A DNA stretch of 64,000 nt, taken from assembly GCA_964036295.1 (NCBI GenBank), contig OZ038473.1, positions 12,600,501 through 12,664,500 on the forward strand. Reading direction: 5' to 3'. Shown here piece after piece: positions 43,971 to 59,200 of the stretch. Under the pieces are notes generated by a model. It was not told the DNA's origin. It searched no databases and was given only the letters and a program-made list of their open reading frames with translations. The translations under genes and the position numbers were made by a program. The DNA is from Plumapathes pennacea (Eukaryota > Cnidaria > Anthozoa > Antipatharia > Myriopathidae). Every line of letters starts with the position of its first letter. The first letter of the stretch is position 1.

Positions 43971-44274
43971 CTATTCGTCTCTGGGTCTTCGATTGCTCCG
44001 TTTTTTCCTTGGTCTTCGTGCTTCTATTTCAGGCGAGCCTCCGAACATATCATTGATCAACTGCTGGTCGTCTCCAGACTCAGGAAGACGTGAAGTGTCT
44101 CCGTTCAGTCCCGAAGAAAATGATTTTTTATCTCTGCTGCTTCTGCGCCATCCGTTTGAATCTGCTTCGTCAAGATGGGACCCAGTATTTCCTTTGGACC
44201 GAACTACGACCGGAGGTAAAAGATTCTCCTGATCGTCTGATCTCTTCGATTTTCTTTTCTTTTTACTTGGTCTT
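43971..44274 (-). CDS. EVC2-like terminal exon
   Basis: Encodes the basic C-terminus: RPSKKKRKSKRSDDQENLLP, a Ser/Gly-rich middle with SRDKKSF, then LINDMFGGSPEIEARRPRKK and a final SNRRPRDE before the stop at 43971-43973. The acceptor is ttttcctacag. The RPSKKKRKSKR cluster could act as a nuclear or ciliary targeting signal (inference). It is separated from the previous exon by a ~2-kb intron. Confidence 0.65.
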
Positions 44275-47200
44275 CTGTAGGAAAACATGGGGAAATATGC
44301 CTGTAAAATCACTATCCGTTGTACCATCAATCCCTGGATATACATCGCGGCCATGTGGACGCAATCTTTTCACAACTCTTTCAGAATCTTGGGAGGGGGC
44401 GTGGGCTTACGGAATTTTACGGTATATCACATAGTATGGGGAACTTGGCATTGATAATTTACTGAATTCTCACTACATGCTTGGTGCATTTTCTTAATGA
44501 ATGGTTAGGAGAATTTGTACATCAGTTCCGAAGTGAAAGAGTCAATCCAACATGGCCGCCTTGACGTCACAAGAATCAAACCAATAACAGCAAAGAAAAG
44601 TAAAATGGACACAAACGTTAGGTTATGTAGTACATGAAGTGTCAGTAAATCTTGCCTTATGTTTCGGTTAATGAGGCGGATGGTTACAAAGCATTAGAGT
44701 TTTTCCAAGCAGGAAAGATCAAGGGAATTTGTTAGGTTCGAAAGTTTACCAAAATCGACAAAAGCAAATAAAAAAAAAATACTAACCGAAGCAAGTGAGA
44801 GAAATTCAAACGTTTATCACGTGACACACAACATCAACACCGTAACAAAAACAAAACAAAACGAACAAAACAAACAAAGAAACGAAAAAAACATCGGTGT
44901 TAGCTTGAACATTAGTGCATTAGTCCATTAGTTTCAAACACATTCCAAACTTGACACCAGCAAGCGTTACAGAAACGAATTTGACTCAATCCAGGTCCAG
45001 GTAATATATATAAAAAAAAAAACTCGACCAGTTTCCAGTTCCATAAACGATTCAAAGCTGTTCATAAACGACTCAGATATTGGAATAAAAGTAAAAAAAT
45101 GATAACACAGTAATTGTTTGTGAGTTAAAGCTTCCATAAATCGCTCTTTCGGCAACCGTCGTTTTCTGCAGGGAACTGGAAAAAGGTAAATGAAGTGCAT
45201 GTGCATGTGCAACGTTTTAAAAGACACGACCCGAGTAGTGTCAACCAATGAGTGCTCTTCACACAAGCCTCAATTGCACGCAACCAATTACCTGGCGTGG
45301 TTTAGTCCACGTGATGTAGTAGTACTTGTGCTCATTCGGAGTTTTCTCTGCGGTGAACAATGTTAATACTTCAACAATTAAATCCAGTTTGTTCACACAA
45401 TGCCAAATAAAAAAATATGGAATGAACGAAACTTAAAGAACAAAGCAATAGAAAAAAAATAAACAGATAACAATAAAAAGAAATGCACAGCATATATCTT
45501 ACAGATGCATTGAAATACTAAAAGTCCAGCTTCGTTTCCACAGTGCCAAACGGCAGTAGAACTTTGAAAAAGTGTTCCTTGTAGTTGTGTCAAGCTCGAT
45601 CATTTTTGTGGCACAGTTGTTTTAAGTGCGACTTAAAAAACATGCGGTAGAAAGCGCAGATTTTGTGCAAATTACATTACTTTAATTACATTACATTACT
45701 TTATTGAAATGCAATATAGCATTCGGTTACGTGAAACAAAAGTGACTTTAAATCAGGCACAATTAACCCTTATATTCCTAGCAACCAATACATTTCTCCT
45801 TTTCACCTCTGGGATAACATGGTCATTTGCACTGTAGGCAACTCACCTAACTATGAATTCCCTTTATATAACCTTTCGTTTCAATCTCCTAACCTGAATC
45901 CGTTTGCCAAACACGCACACGAGCATACACGTACAAAGAAACGCGCACGCACGCATACACGAACAAGAACACGCACGCACGCACACGCACACGTACAAAC
46001 GCACGCAGCACCTTACAGTAATGTTGTGCATTTGTTTGTCTAAAACCTGAACTGCATACTTTAAAACCGAACTTTAAACAAGTGGGCTTTTTCCCCTCAC
46101 ACTCTGGCTCGACGGTAAAAAAGTGGATATTTATTGCATATAAAGGTGTGCACGTGGTGATCGGGGTTTGCTGAGGACTAGAAAGCCAAACTTGTCCGTA
46201 GCCTTCCAAATTTGGAGTACTTGATACCAAATATGGAAGTGGTAGCGAACAACTCAAAATGAAACATTTCGGTGTACAGGTAATAGTTAAGAAAGAGCAG
46301 GGGGAGGGGAAGGTTCACCCACAAAGTAAAATACACCCACCTAACAGGCTCAGCTGGCTCTGGTGACGTCACAGCAAAACTTTTGCGACGGATTCTGTCT
46401 TCAAGACTTGTCATCCTCCTGGTAACAGAGCAACAGAGATTTATGTTACAGCAAGGACAATTTGCCAACCAATAACTTATTACCTATTCTGATTAACTAT
46501 GAATTCCCACTACATCGGTCCTTCATTTTCTTCTTGAATGGTTAAGAGAACCTAAAACCAAAAGGTGTAATGACTAATGGAATGACAGCTCCCGTGAATG
46601 AGTCTGTTCTAATAGTAATGTTCACGGTGTTGTTAAATAGATTTGATGTCTTTTTTTTGCGGGGGGGGGGGGGGGGGAAATTTGAGAAGCTGACTCAATT
46701 CTGCAAACGCACCTGGTGTTCAAGGAATGCCGGCTGGCTGTATTGTGGTCTGCTCCATATATCTTCGCCAATATGTTATCAATTTCGCTTGGGGTTCTGT
46801 GAGACGATAAAACAAACGTTAAAATTAGATTTCAAGTTTAGTCGTTTATCTGCAACGTTTAGCCTACAGGTTTAGGGTGTGTTCGATTGGCCGTATTCCG
46901 AAATAGGAATAGCTAAAACTATGCAAAGTTTGCTTGTTTATTTAGACCAGCTCCCGATACATCTCGACATAATTCAGCTCTAAAGCAAAATATTTTGTCA
47001 ATCAGTATCGCTATTCCTATTCCGGAATTGACCCAATCGAACGCGCCCTTACTCACTTAGTGGGAAACAGAAACTTGAGAACGGATTCTAGTTCGTCTTC
47101 TTGCAGCTTTCCTTTTTTCACCAGAATAGAGATCATCTTCAAATTCTGCAAGGGAAAAAAAAAATGAAACCATAACGGATGGCGATAATATCAACGATGA

Positions 47201-50200
47201 TGGTGGCGGCAGTGGTGATGATAATAATGATAGTGGTGATGACACAATCACAACGCTGACAACTGCAGCAATCTCCATTAATGTAGCACTAACCTGTTCT
47301 TCGATGGCCTTCATTCTCTTGATATCAAACGACAGTTTTAACTCATTCAAAGATTGGTCGATTTCTTTCTGCATTCGCGTATTCATGTCGTTCAGCTCCT
47401 TTTGCTGTCGCGCCTTCAGAGCAGCCTTCCTTAACTTCATGGCGGGGTTTTTAACGTTCACTCCCTCCATGTACCGAGCGATTTCACTCTAAACAGAGAA
47501 CAGTAGGTTAGGTTGAAGGAGACAATGGTGGTGGTATTAGTTAGTAGGAATGATGGTTGTTGTTGTTGGTGGTGGTATAATAGTAGTAATTGTATAGTTG
47601 TAGTGCTCGTTAAAGTATAGTTAGCAGTAGCAATCGTACTAGCGCCAGTATCAGGGGCTGTGGCGGCGGTTAGATAGGGGCAGTAGTGATGAGAAGGGGA
47701 GAAGGGGAAGACACGATTGAGAAAATATAGAAATCCGGCATCCACACGAAGAAACATAGTTTCAGAGATTGTAAACGCGAACCTTTTGTTGCTGGACCAA
47801 AGTTGCTTCCCTTTGTTTCATTTTCTCCTGCAAACGATCCTTCAAAGCCTGTCGTGAATTCACATCATCCATGTTAATACTTAAAACTTAGAATCATCAA
47901 GGAACGACGTGTTATGTTTGATTTGCTCGCCAATGTCTCTGGCGAAGGGATTCTCTTACACCTTTCCGAATTCTAAACTCCGTACAATTTTAATGTTTGC
48001 AAAGAATTCTTCTTTGATAGGATGGTGAAGGGTGTATGTGGGAGTGGGAGTGATGGGGGGGGGGGGGGGGGGGGGGGACGGAGGGAGGGGTTGGAGGGAT
48101 GGGTGAAAAAGGGGGTACCCGGAGGGTGTGCTATTAGCACGGATAGTTTTGCTGAAAGTTTTCCGTACAGCCTTTGCAATTGGCGCTGTAATTGCTTTGG
48201 TTTTGGTTTTGGTTTTGGTTTTGGTTTTGGTTTTACATAACCGCTATAAAGGCGAAGTTTGTGAGGAATCATTTGTGACAATAAATCTTGTGACGTGCCG
48301 GCATGACGTCACGGTACCTGTTCTTGTCTGTTCCGTTGGTTCAATAGGTTTTCTTCGAGCTGCTTCGTCTCCTGAAAACAACAACAACAACAACAACAAC
48401 AAAAAAAGAAAGAAGACAATCATAAACAGATAGTCCATCAAACTTAGAATGAAAGAGAAAACGAGAAAATCTATTATGGCCAAGACACTGTGCAAGGTTG
48501 AGTCGCAGCCTCTTGCCTACCTTGTGGTAGCTCTGCATGATTTTTTGGGTCTCTGGGTCCTGAAAGGCTCCTTTAGTCTCCAACTCGTCCACGAGGCCAG
48601 CTTGAAGCTGCCCAAGAGCATGCTGTTGCATGGCGATCTTTGACATCTGCCAATCAATCAGTGAGTTAAGTCAGTCATTCAATCAATCATTTCAGTCAAA
48701 CAGTCAATCATTCCATCAATCAATCAATCAATCAATCAACGAAGTAGTCGAAGCAGTCAATCAGTCAGCAATTCAATGAATAAATCAATCAATGAATCAA
48801 CTATAGTGGGGATGGCTCTGCCGAAAAAGTGTGACGCACCTGTTTAGCTTTATCAATTTGCAGTTGAGCGATGATGGAACCGAGACGCTCGTGGTGTTCC
48901 TCTAACGTTTTGGCTCTCTCGGCTAGCATCTCTTCGCGAACCTGAAACAGACGCAAACCTTGATGAAGTAGAAAACAAAACTGACAAAGAAACTACGAGG
49001 GAACAACGAAATGGTGCAGCAGATAAACGAGACATTCAGAGACAGTTGCAAATCAGACTGACTAAAATAAAACCAATAGGTTGGTTGTGATGTTCAGGGT
49101 AAAAGTTGTCGTCAGACTGTTGTTGGTGACTGACATTTCTGCTACTTGACATTTTCAGTGTCAAGTGAAGAGGTTTTGTAAGATGACAGTACTTTATGTC
49201 TCTGGACTAACGATCACAACCAAACTCTTGGTTACAAACCATTTGTCAAATTAAGCCTATATAAGCACACAGAAACAACGCCTCCTTTCCTTGCAACAAT
49301 CAAAACTGAATTGTTGGGAAAATTTGTACCTGTTCCAGCTCATCTTCAAAGTTGACGTCCTCGTCTTCTTTGAGCGCGTCCAGCTTCTCCTGCTCGTTTC
49401 TCTTCACGGTTTCCATGTCGTCTTCGTCCACCAGAATGTTCTCGTCATAGTTCTTCCCCTGATAGTAACAAAGTGATCGGTGATCGAAGACAAACTTCTC
49501 CTTCCAATACGTATTGATAACACACGCACGCACCTCTGGCACTCGGACATGCACACGCGCGCACACATATAAAAACACACTGTGTAATCAATGAGGCTCA
49601 CCTCATCTTCCTCCTGTTGCCGTTTCTCCAGCTGCTCAACTCTTCGCTTCCTTCTCTGAGCCAATTTCTCCTCCAACTTCTGCCGCTGACGCAGCTTGTT
49701 CAGCGTTAAACTGGAAGTAAGCAATTTACTGATCAGCCGATAGGTATTCATCTACTCAAATAGAAATTTTTCGTCTACAAGTCAACTGTTAGATCAACTG
49801 CACTTAGCATAATGCATGCGAGAAGTGACTACATAGCGACGTTATAAAATGATCTCAACATTCTTGCCGAATGCCTACAGTCTTGACCCGCCTCGATTAG
49901 CTTTTTCTACTACTACGAGTAAAATATGAATGTATAAGATTCGCTCGATCCTGCATTGATTAAGGGGGCTCTAATAGTTTAGTCAACAGAAGGCAAAACA
50001 GTGTAGACAAATCTGTGAGTTGTATTTGCAGCTTCTCCACACAGCACTTCCCCCAGTTGCTAAGAGACACAGAGGAGAAAATCGTTCTTGGTCACTGACC
50101 TACTCTCCATCTCTGCCAGGTTCTTCTCGTGTTCTTCAATGATTCGGTCCCGCTCCTCCTCGGACATCGCCACTTGGTTTATAATCAGATCACTAAAAAC

Positions 50201-53200
50201 AAGCAATAAACTAATAAATACAGGTGTACTGTGAACAAATTACAAGCAAAGCCGTAAATAAACGGTATCTAAAAATAGCGCCCAAGTTAACCCTCACTCA
50301 TTTTGCTCTTTAGTGCTTGAAATAAAGTTTCTGTTGTTACCTGACAATCTTCTGTTCCTGTTTTCTCACTTCTGCCTGTTCCTGCTGCTGCTGTTCCTTC
50401 TTCTTTTCCAGAGCCTTACGATGCTTCTCCAGTCTTTTCTGTAAAATTTTTGAACGCGTCATTGAGTAACTGAGTAATTGATTGTATGAAAACAGGCATT
50501 CCTAACATCACTTCTTATTACATTACTAATGTATATTTTCCTCTTAAAAGGCTGGGAGAATCTGCAGTTTAATCTTGGGAGTGAAACGGTTAAGTTTGAC
50601 TTGCTACTCCTGATTTGAACCCGGTTGTTCAAAGGAAGATTACGATAATCCTGTATTAGCAGCAAACGTTTTGCCGTTATTAAGCCTGGAAACGGGAAGG
50701 CTTCGCTAAGAATTCAGCACACTTGATAAGTGTTAAGCTGAAAGAAGCTTTTTAGTTGCTGTCTTTGATCAAAGTCTTCCAGTTTGTTGGCCAAAAGGAC
50801 GAAGGAAAAAAAGTTGTTGATCTTGGGTTAGCGCTAGTTGGCCTTCGAACAACCAGGTCTTTGCAAGTTACTGCAGAAAATGACGACCCAAATGAGTAGC
50901 GTGTCGCAGAAATTTCTCTCACCTCAAGAAGCTCCGCTTGTCTCCGTCTCTGCTGCTCCCTGACCTCGTTCTGCTCCGCCACTGCAGCCATGTGCTGTTC
51001 CAACATGGCCTCCTTGTCTGCTTCTGACAAACCTGAAGAGGAAAGAAAACTTAAAACTCAACCCGACTGAAACTTCTTTGAATGATTTGCTGCGTAGTTT
51101 AACGTGTCACAGAAGAGCTCTTCTTATTTCTAGTTGACAATGTGAAAGGGGTAAGTAACAATCTGGTAAAGAAATTAAAACCTTGATACACAGCACAACT
51201 AGAAGACAATGTAAAGTCGACCAGAGTGCATCAGAACAGAACACAGCGAGAAGGGAACCTCTCCAGCCGTTGAAATCCGTTGTGACGTCATAAAGACAGA
51301 TAAGCTCGCGCGTCATGTCACGCGCGCACGGTGATTTTTTAAATTTTTCTTATTTTACAGTTGGGAGAATTTGCATTTTGAGCTTTGTTAAACCATCTTT
51401 TACCGCACCTTTGTTCGACACCGACAGCTGCTTTATCTGATGTTGGTACTCCTTGAATTGCTGGTCTCTTAACTGTCCAAGCTCCTCTGCAGCCTGCAGA
51501 CAAAAAATACTATCATTATATCTTTACTGCGGCGCTTCAGAAAGACGACAGCTTTTCATTCCGCATCAAATGATTTATGATCGTTTGCAAAGTCACTAAA
51601 AAACCAAAATATTCCGCTAAGCAAAGGCGAGACCGTCCTGTTACCCTGAAGCCAATTCTTGTTTCCCTAGAACCAATTCTTGTTTCCCTAGAACCCATTC
51701 TTGTTTCTCTGAAACCCAATCGTGTTTCCCTCCCAGGAGTAAATTCCTGTTTCCCTAAAAAACATTCCTGTTTCCCTGGAACCCACTGTATTTTCCAGGA
51801 AGTTATTCCTGTTTAATATATCCACTCACTTGTTTGTCTGATTCGTTCTCGATCTCCTCGATTTCTTTCCTCTGACGCCGCATAACTTTTTGTCTCTCTT
51901 TTATCTCAACAGGTGAATCTGAGAAATACACAGTGTGTATTAAAACTTTGAATATACCATACCTACCATATAAATGCACAATACACATACTCGTACAAGT
52001 ACAAGTACAAATATACATATAATAAACATTTACATTCCTCTCACATACAAATACATAAACACAAACATACAAATTTACGTCTACGGAATAGACGCACATA
52101 TGTATCAGGGATTTCAGGATGTTTTGAAGTAGCTAACACATGCACACAAACAAACACAGATACAAGATACACATGCATATATACGCGTATACACAAGGCC
52201 AACCGTGTATTCATGGCTCACCAAATGACCCTTGTTCGATCTTTTCAGATTGCTCTTCTTCGAGCCGTTTCATCTCTTCTTGGTGGTTACGTTTCTGAAA
52301 CAAAACGTTTTTGTCAAATCAAGATTTCGAGGGACCAAAAGGACAAACCAAAGCAAAACGGTCGGGCAAGCGTTACTACATGATATGACCTAACTTGACT
52401 GGAAAGTTTGTCTTCTTTAAAACTTGACTCAACCTAGAAATCAAATCTAAAACTGCCCAGAGGAATCCAAATGACTGACCACAAATGTGTGACCACTTAA
52501 ATGAAAGATCTCAATTTCAACTGTCAAATGAAACTTAAAGGTGTGACTACTCAAAAATTCTGATAGTGTTCACACTGTTCACCGAAGTTTAAATTTGACG
52601 AAACATGAAAGCCTCAAATGAAAGCCTCGATTTTTACCGTTTCTTCCATCTTCTTCTGTTTTCGAGCCGTGAGTTTCTGATGAAGTATGGTCTCCTGTCT
52701 CTGTCGATCCTTCGCCAGCTTCTTGTTGACGGCTTCCATTTCTTTCATCAGTTTTTCTCGATACGCGCTGGCTTCGGCCTCGCTGATTTTCGAGGATCTG
52801 AAACAAACCAAGTTAGCGATGGCGTTTTTTCGTACTGCTCTATACAACCGCAAATAGATTTGGTTTCTTCTTATTTGAAAGCGTTTTCCTACCTCACAAG
52901 ATTATCAATGTTGTTTTCATGCTGCTGCTCGAGTTTCTGTAGTTGATCCTTGTCAAGGTCTTCCTGCTCTTTCTGTTCAGGGAAGAAAACAATCTTTACT
53001 AACGGAAGTTTCATATGCCACTCAGGCAAGCCGAGTGAGCCCTGGAGCGAACTGCAGCTGAGGGAAGCCGAGTAGAGCCAAATAAAACCGAGTGAAACCG
53101 AGAAAATCCGAGTGGAACCAAGGTAAGTCAGTCAGGGGGAATTCAAGCTGAGCTGAGTTAAATTCAGTTGGGCTGAAAACACGCCAAAACTCAAAGTATC

Positions 53201-56200
53201 CAGTAAAACACATTTCAGAGAATCATTACCTTCTGCCGAGCTAATGCTCGTCGTTCGGCCAGCCTCATTTCCAGTGCCATGACCCGCCTGGCCCTCTCCT
53301 CATCAGAAATCTTGTCAATTGTGGCCATATTTGCCAGGTGCTCTCTCATGACTGCTGAAGCTTGTTCCTCGTTCAGCTGCGCCTCCTTAATAAGGTCCTG
53401 GAGCAATTTGTTTTGGGTCTCTTTCAGCGCAAAGCGTTTACTGATCGATACTTCCTGAAAAGAATTCAAATGCAAAACGTCAGCCAATAAAATATTTAAC
53501 GCGTTCAACATGTTCATATGAACCATGTTATACTCGATAGGAGAGATAGAAGAATGTGCAGGAAATACGTTCGTGACGTCACTTCCGTTGGTCAACGTTT
53601 GTCACCATTACTATGTATTGACTCGGTTTAATTCGAGGTAAAATTTCACTTCGTGCACAAACCTGTTTTTCTTATGCACAATTTGTTGGTTATCGAGTTT
53701 CTTTGCTCGAGGTTTTACAAGCATTACACTAAAGAACACAATCTGCACTTGAATCCAAAGTTCTGCGGCCAAAAATCGTATTTCTAAGTAAAACCTTTCC
53801 AAAAAAAAAAGTCCAAAACGATTATTAGTGGGCCTACCTTTCGCAGTTTCTCCATTTGTACGTCACTGTCCAGTTTCAGTTTCAGCTTCAGCTCCTGTTC
53901 TTCAGCTGCGTGTCGTTCCTTCAGAAGATCCAGCACATGTCGACGTTCTCTCTGCACAGAAACGACGTCGAAGTTAATAAAAAGAAACAAAATTCAACTA
54001 GAACGAAATCTTCATGAGAAACAATGAGATGGAATGCTACAATCGTCGCCAGTGGTCAAAAGTCGTTGGGAGGTAAGCGGAGCACATTTTTCATCCGTTC
54101 ATCTTATAAGGGTCTCATCTTCCTTAGTTCAGCTCCCTCCACCTCCCATTCATTTAATGTGGTTTCCTTGTGCTAACCTTCCTAACATTCAACCAAGGAC
54201 AGGGGGTAAATTTGTAATCGTGAAATATGCAATTCGCAGAAATGGAGTGCAGGATAAAAATAAGGTTTGTCTTACCTCGTTGGCGCTTCTCTTCAACCTG
54301 TTGTCAGTCTGGTTTCTTTCATTTGCTTGCTGCTTTTTCAATTCGTCTAAGCGAGACTGGGAAATTGGAAAAATACACGATACGATTACGGTAACTACTT
54401 TCGCGAGATGCAGAATATTATTGAAGACAGGAGGTACGAGTGTGTATATATATACATACGTACGTACACACATACATAATTGCCAACATACATACATACA
54501 TATAATAATATAAACATTAACAAAAAGACAAGCAAATACTAGCATACAAGATTAGACGCGCACAAACACATTAAGTGGACAACCGATTCAGACGACATTA
54601 GATATTACCGGTTTTCAAACTGCTCTAATAGAGGCGTGTACTTCTTCAGTTGAATGGCTACAACTTACTCACCTTTCCTTCCTTTTGTAACTTCTTTCGC
54701 AGCTCCGCTGACCTCCGTTTGTATTCGGAAGCCATCTTGGTGGAGTGCGTGCCCAATTCTACCTTAATCTTGGACAAGAACTGTTAAAGAAAGATAGCCA
54801 AACAAACAGAGTCAGAGAGAGAGAGAGAGAGTCAAATGAAGATCACAGTCTAGAGCCGCATTCATAAAACGAGTAATACACAGTCACGAAATTTGTAAGA
54901 GTGATCATTACTGAGTTGACCCTTATGTTGTGACATGCCCTGCCAGCCCTAAGATCAAGGATCTAATTCTCCTAACCTACTTTGAGCAAACGCACGAGTA
55001 GCGTTTAGGAGAATTGATAGTCTGACCAACTTGAGCATGACAAATTATCTGCCATTTTCTCTACACCAAACTAAACACAGTTCAGTGTGTATTGAGAGGA
55101 GAAGTTAGTATCTGATCACACTTACCTTCTTCTCTTGCTCGCTGGTGATTTCTCTTTTTACGAGAAGCTTGTTGGCCAGAAAAGTAAGAGCCTTCATAAA
55201 CAAGTTTTGCCTTTGGGCTTCAACGTCGGCATCCAGGGTAGCTGTAGCTTGCACGTCCAGACTGAAGGGAAAAATCGAGTAAGAAAACAGGAATAACTGG
55301 TTTTGTCGTACACGTGATTCCAGAGTATCTGATGTTTATGGCCACGTACCGACACCTACCGACCATATACCGACCACGTTACCCACCACATACTGACCAC
55401 ATACCGACCGCATACCGACCACTTACCGACCACATACCGACTGTTCAACATGTTCACAACTTCCGTCAAACATGACATGCGTCATATGGAACCCAACAAC
55501 ACCGTCTGATTCAACGTTACCTGTCCAGCTGTTTCTCTGTTTGAGTAGCGCTGTCAAGAGTCAGCACAGGAACAATACTCTCATCCATTTGAACAATGCT
55601 GTTGATGCGATGAAGAAATGACTTCAAGGTACAGAAAGGAATAGACTGCACTAGCTAAAATATCGAGAGACAAACGGAAACTCCCTTCTACATTTCATGT
55701 TAACATCTGTGCGAACACAGCTGCCCAAATATAAGAAGCCTCGGCCTATTTGAGTCATTCTCTGACCAAAATATTGGCTACTTCTTGACTTTAATCTTGG
55801 TGCATGACACTGACAACCTGATGCAACACTAACACATCATCAGGTGCGAATTGTCACAAACACCAACTTCTTTCAAGAGGATCTCCTTATTTAGATAAAG
55901 AGGTCACGTGACGTGTAAAGTACCCACCTGGACTCTGTGTGTTTTTCCACGGGCTTCGCATCGGCTCCGTTCCCGCCGTGATAGATGTACTGCGAACCTC
56001 CAGTCAACACAGTCATGGTCTTTGTTTTAGTAAATCGCTGGCGAGAGAAAACAAGCTTGTTTGTTAAGAGCACAGGTGAAAATGACAGATTTGTCTGCTA
56101 CACTGAAATGGTCACTGCCTGCCAGAAATTTGGTTGCGTCCTCAGTGGTTCTTTTACGTCTAAGTGGTTCTTTTATCTAGAAACGGGCAGAGAGCCAGGT

Positions 56201-59200
56201 TTCTATACCTCAAATTTCACTGACTTGAGTGAGGATCAAACCCCGCCCTCGGTGTGAAAGGCGTGACAGGAGACAACCGTGCCTAACTCTGTTGTGCTGT
56301 CCCTTGCTATGTTAAGGACATAATAGAGAGCCTTATAAATTTGTTGGCTGTTTTTTGTGACAGACTGACCATATAGTAGGGCGCCACTTTTCCTTTGTCG
56401 CAGCACTTGACGATGAGCCACACGCAGATGAGCCCGATAGCAAGGCCGAGCAGCAAACCCAACAACGCGCCAAGAGCGAAGTAACCGAACACTTTCTTGG
56501 GCTGGTAAAACAACAACATAAAAACAAATGATCTACAGGCTCAAACCTTTCACTGTTATCAGTGCTCGACATTAAGGTTTTAGGTTGGTTGCCCTTCAGA
56601 CTGTAGATTGACTTCAAGCAATAAAAAGTTTCATAATTTCTGGTTGCCCGGCCCAGAATTTACCTGCCCGACCGAAAGTTTTGGTTGCCCCGGGCAAGCG
56701 GGCAACTGTTAATGTCGAGCACTGCTGTTATGCTTAACTTAAAAGCACAACCCCGCTCAAAAGCTACATGAACACTGCTATTAGAATGTACTCATTGAGA
56801 GTTTTCGCGGTCACATCTTTAGGTTACATTTGACAGTTCAGGAGTTGGAAGTGAACACTGCTATTAGAAGAGAGTTTCCGTTTAAGCGTAACACCTTTAG
56901 GTTTGATTTGACGGTTCAGGAGTTACATGTTTTATCGGCTATAAAATTGAAACGTTTAGAGATGCAACACAATCTCCATACCTGTGCTTTATTTATTCCG
57001 TCCTTGTCAACACAAGCGGTAGCATTGCCGGTCAAGCGATAAGTGAGGCTGTTTAACTGCAAAAAGGCACAGAGCAAGTCAGTACCTGAATGAGAGGTTA
57101 CTTACATAGCCCGTTAGAGACCTACCTGGACACTTTTCCATGACACGGACGGTCTAGTGCTGACAATATCGGTATCCTGTATCAGATCAAAACACAAATA
57201 AATTCATGAAGCCACAAAGTCGAAGGTCCAAATGTATGAGCCATGTCGTGAAAATTCGTAGTTCAGACTCTCAAAAGCCGAAATTCTCCATATCATAGTA
57301 TGAAGGGAGACTTTCGTCGCTAGCTTACCTTGATTTTAACGTTGAAGCTTGCTGTATACAAAAGCGTTGCCGTTCCTCCAACTTCAATACAACAAGAAAG
57401 ACAACAATTATTTTAAGCCTTTTGTAACCATACATATGCCAAGAAACAGGAAGAAAATTAAATGCATGGGACTTATTTTTTGTTTCAAAGACCAACTAAA
57501 AATCTTGTTCTAGCTGAAAACATATCAAAGAAGTCATGTTGTGAGTAAAACTATCTGCTTTTTCTGCAGGTTGAGATGCAGAATTTGGAAAATCCAGGAT
57601 TAACTTAATCAGGTTTTGAACAACCAGGTCCTGGAGATTAAAAGGTAAATATACTTTTAGTGAAGCAAGTCCATACCGGGTATCTTCCGCACGTTGTAGA
57701 TAATCTCGTATACGTTTGTGTCTGGGAACGAGAGCGACGTATCAGCTTGAGGAAAGAAACTGGAACGAATAACGTTCATGTCCTCGGTCCGGTCTCTCAC
57801 CACCACATCACGCGCGTCGTATTGGGAACTAGGCTCATGCTTCACCGTCACGTTGAATTGGAACTGGGGAGAGTCTCGGTCCGTATCCACGAGCTGCGGC
57901 AGAGAAAGAACTGTTTAACCCTTTCACTCTCAAGTTCATTATACAGATTCTCCCACGAGGAAAATATATAAGTGATGTTAGGAGGATTGATTTCATCTGA
58001 TTAAACTATCAAGTGGCAAATTCTCTATACATTTTGATGCCTCTGGTGAGGAGAAAATCGAAGTTAATCACTCCTGGAAGTAGTAGGAGCACGGTGAGGG
58101 ACACTACAGTCTGTATCACTGCAAAAGCTACTAACCCTGACGGACTTGTGAATGGTGAGAAGCGGCTTAAACAGCGGGCCCACGATCATGAAACTCGTCG
58201 AGGACGTTTGGCTTCCGCCATCGTATTTAACAGAGACATTCAACGCGAGGAGGCGGCCGCTCAGAACCAAAGAATTGTTCGCAGTTTTGAATTTCAGGAG
58301 CAGCTCGATGGTGTCCGGGCCTACGGAGCCAGGTAGGTTCTGTAACACACCCAGGTCGATCAACAGGGTCGAGAAGTCAGGGCGAGTGATGGTCGTGGCG
58401 GAGGCCACCAGACCCGAGCCCACTTTCACCGAAATATTGCCCAGCGGTGTCAACGCATAGACTATTCCGGCGGCGCGCCTGATGCGAGAACTGAATAGAG
58501 AGGAAGAGGAAGAGGGAAAAAAAAAAAAAAAAAAAAAAAAGAGAATAAAGGAAAATGATCATACAAAGCTGGTAGTTCTAAAATCAAAACAGATGTTTCA
58601 TATAGGTTTTGCACTTGTTTGACTAACCTGAAAGCGTATCAAGCAATCAAACGATAAGACGATAAGATAACTTTAGACAGTCATCAGAAAACCAAACTAC
58701 TGACCCATAATTAAGCAGTGACGCCACTTACACAAGAAACTACACTTACGGGGTCGTGACTTTTGCAAGAGACAACACTTACGGGATTGTTTTGAGCACT
58801 AACCTTCTCGCCCCATCCTCGGCCACAGCATCTCGCCTCCGTCGCCGATTTGTCACGTCGTTCGACACACCAGGTAAAGCAACCAAAACACTGAAAGGTG
58901 TCACGCACTCAGGAATCTCGAAACCCACAGTAAAGTTCACTACATCTCCGGCTATTAGCTGGCGCGCATTCGGGCTGGCAACAATAGCAGTTTGTACTGG
59001 TTTCATCCTTATCTCTGCGGAGGCATATTCTTGGTAGACAGCAGGGTTAATCGGTCGGTCTGCGGCAACCTGACTGTAGTATTCGAGCTTGGCAGTTTGG
59101 TTGGCAAGTTGGTTAGGCGCGATTCTGTCCTTGACGAAGGAGTTTACGGTGCATGTTGCTTTCTCTGATGGGTTTAAGGCTGAGATCGTGATGTTGATAA

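Noticed and set aside
54034-54513. 159-residue + strand ORF opposite EVC2-like exons
   Set aside because: Antisense to confirmed exons and a TA/CA-rich intron; no splice or domain evidence.
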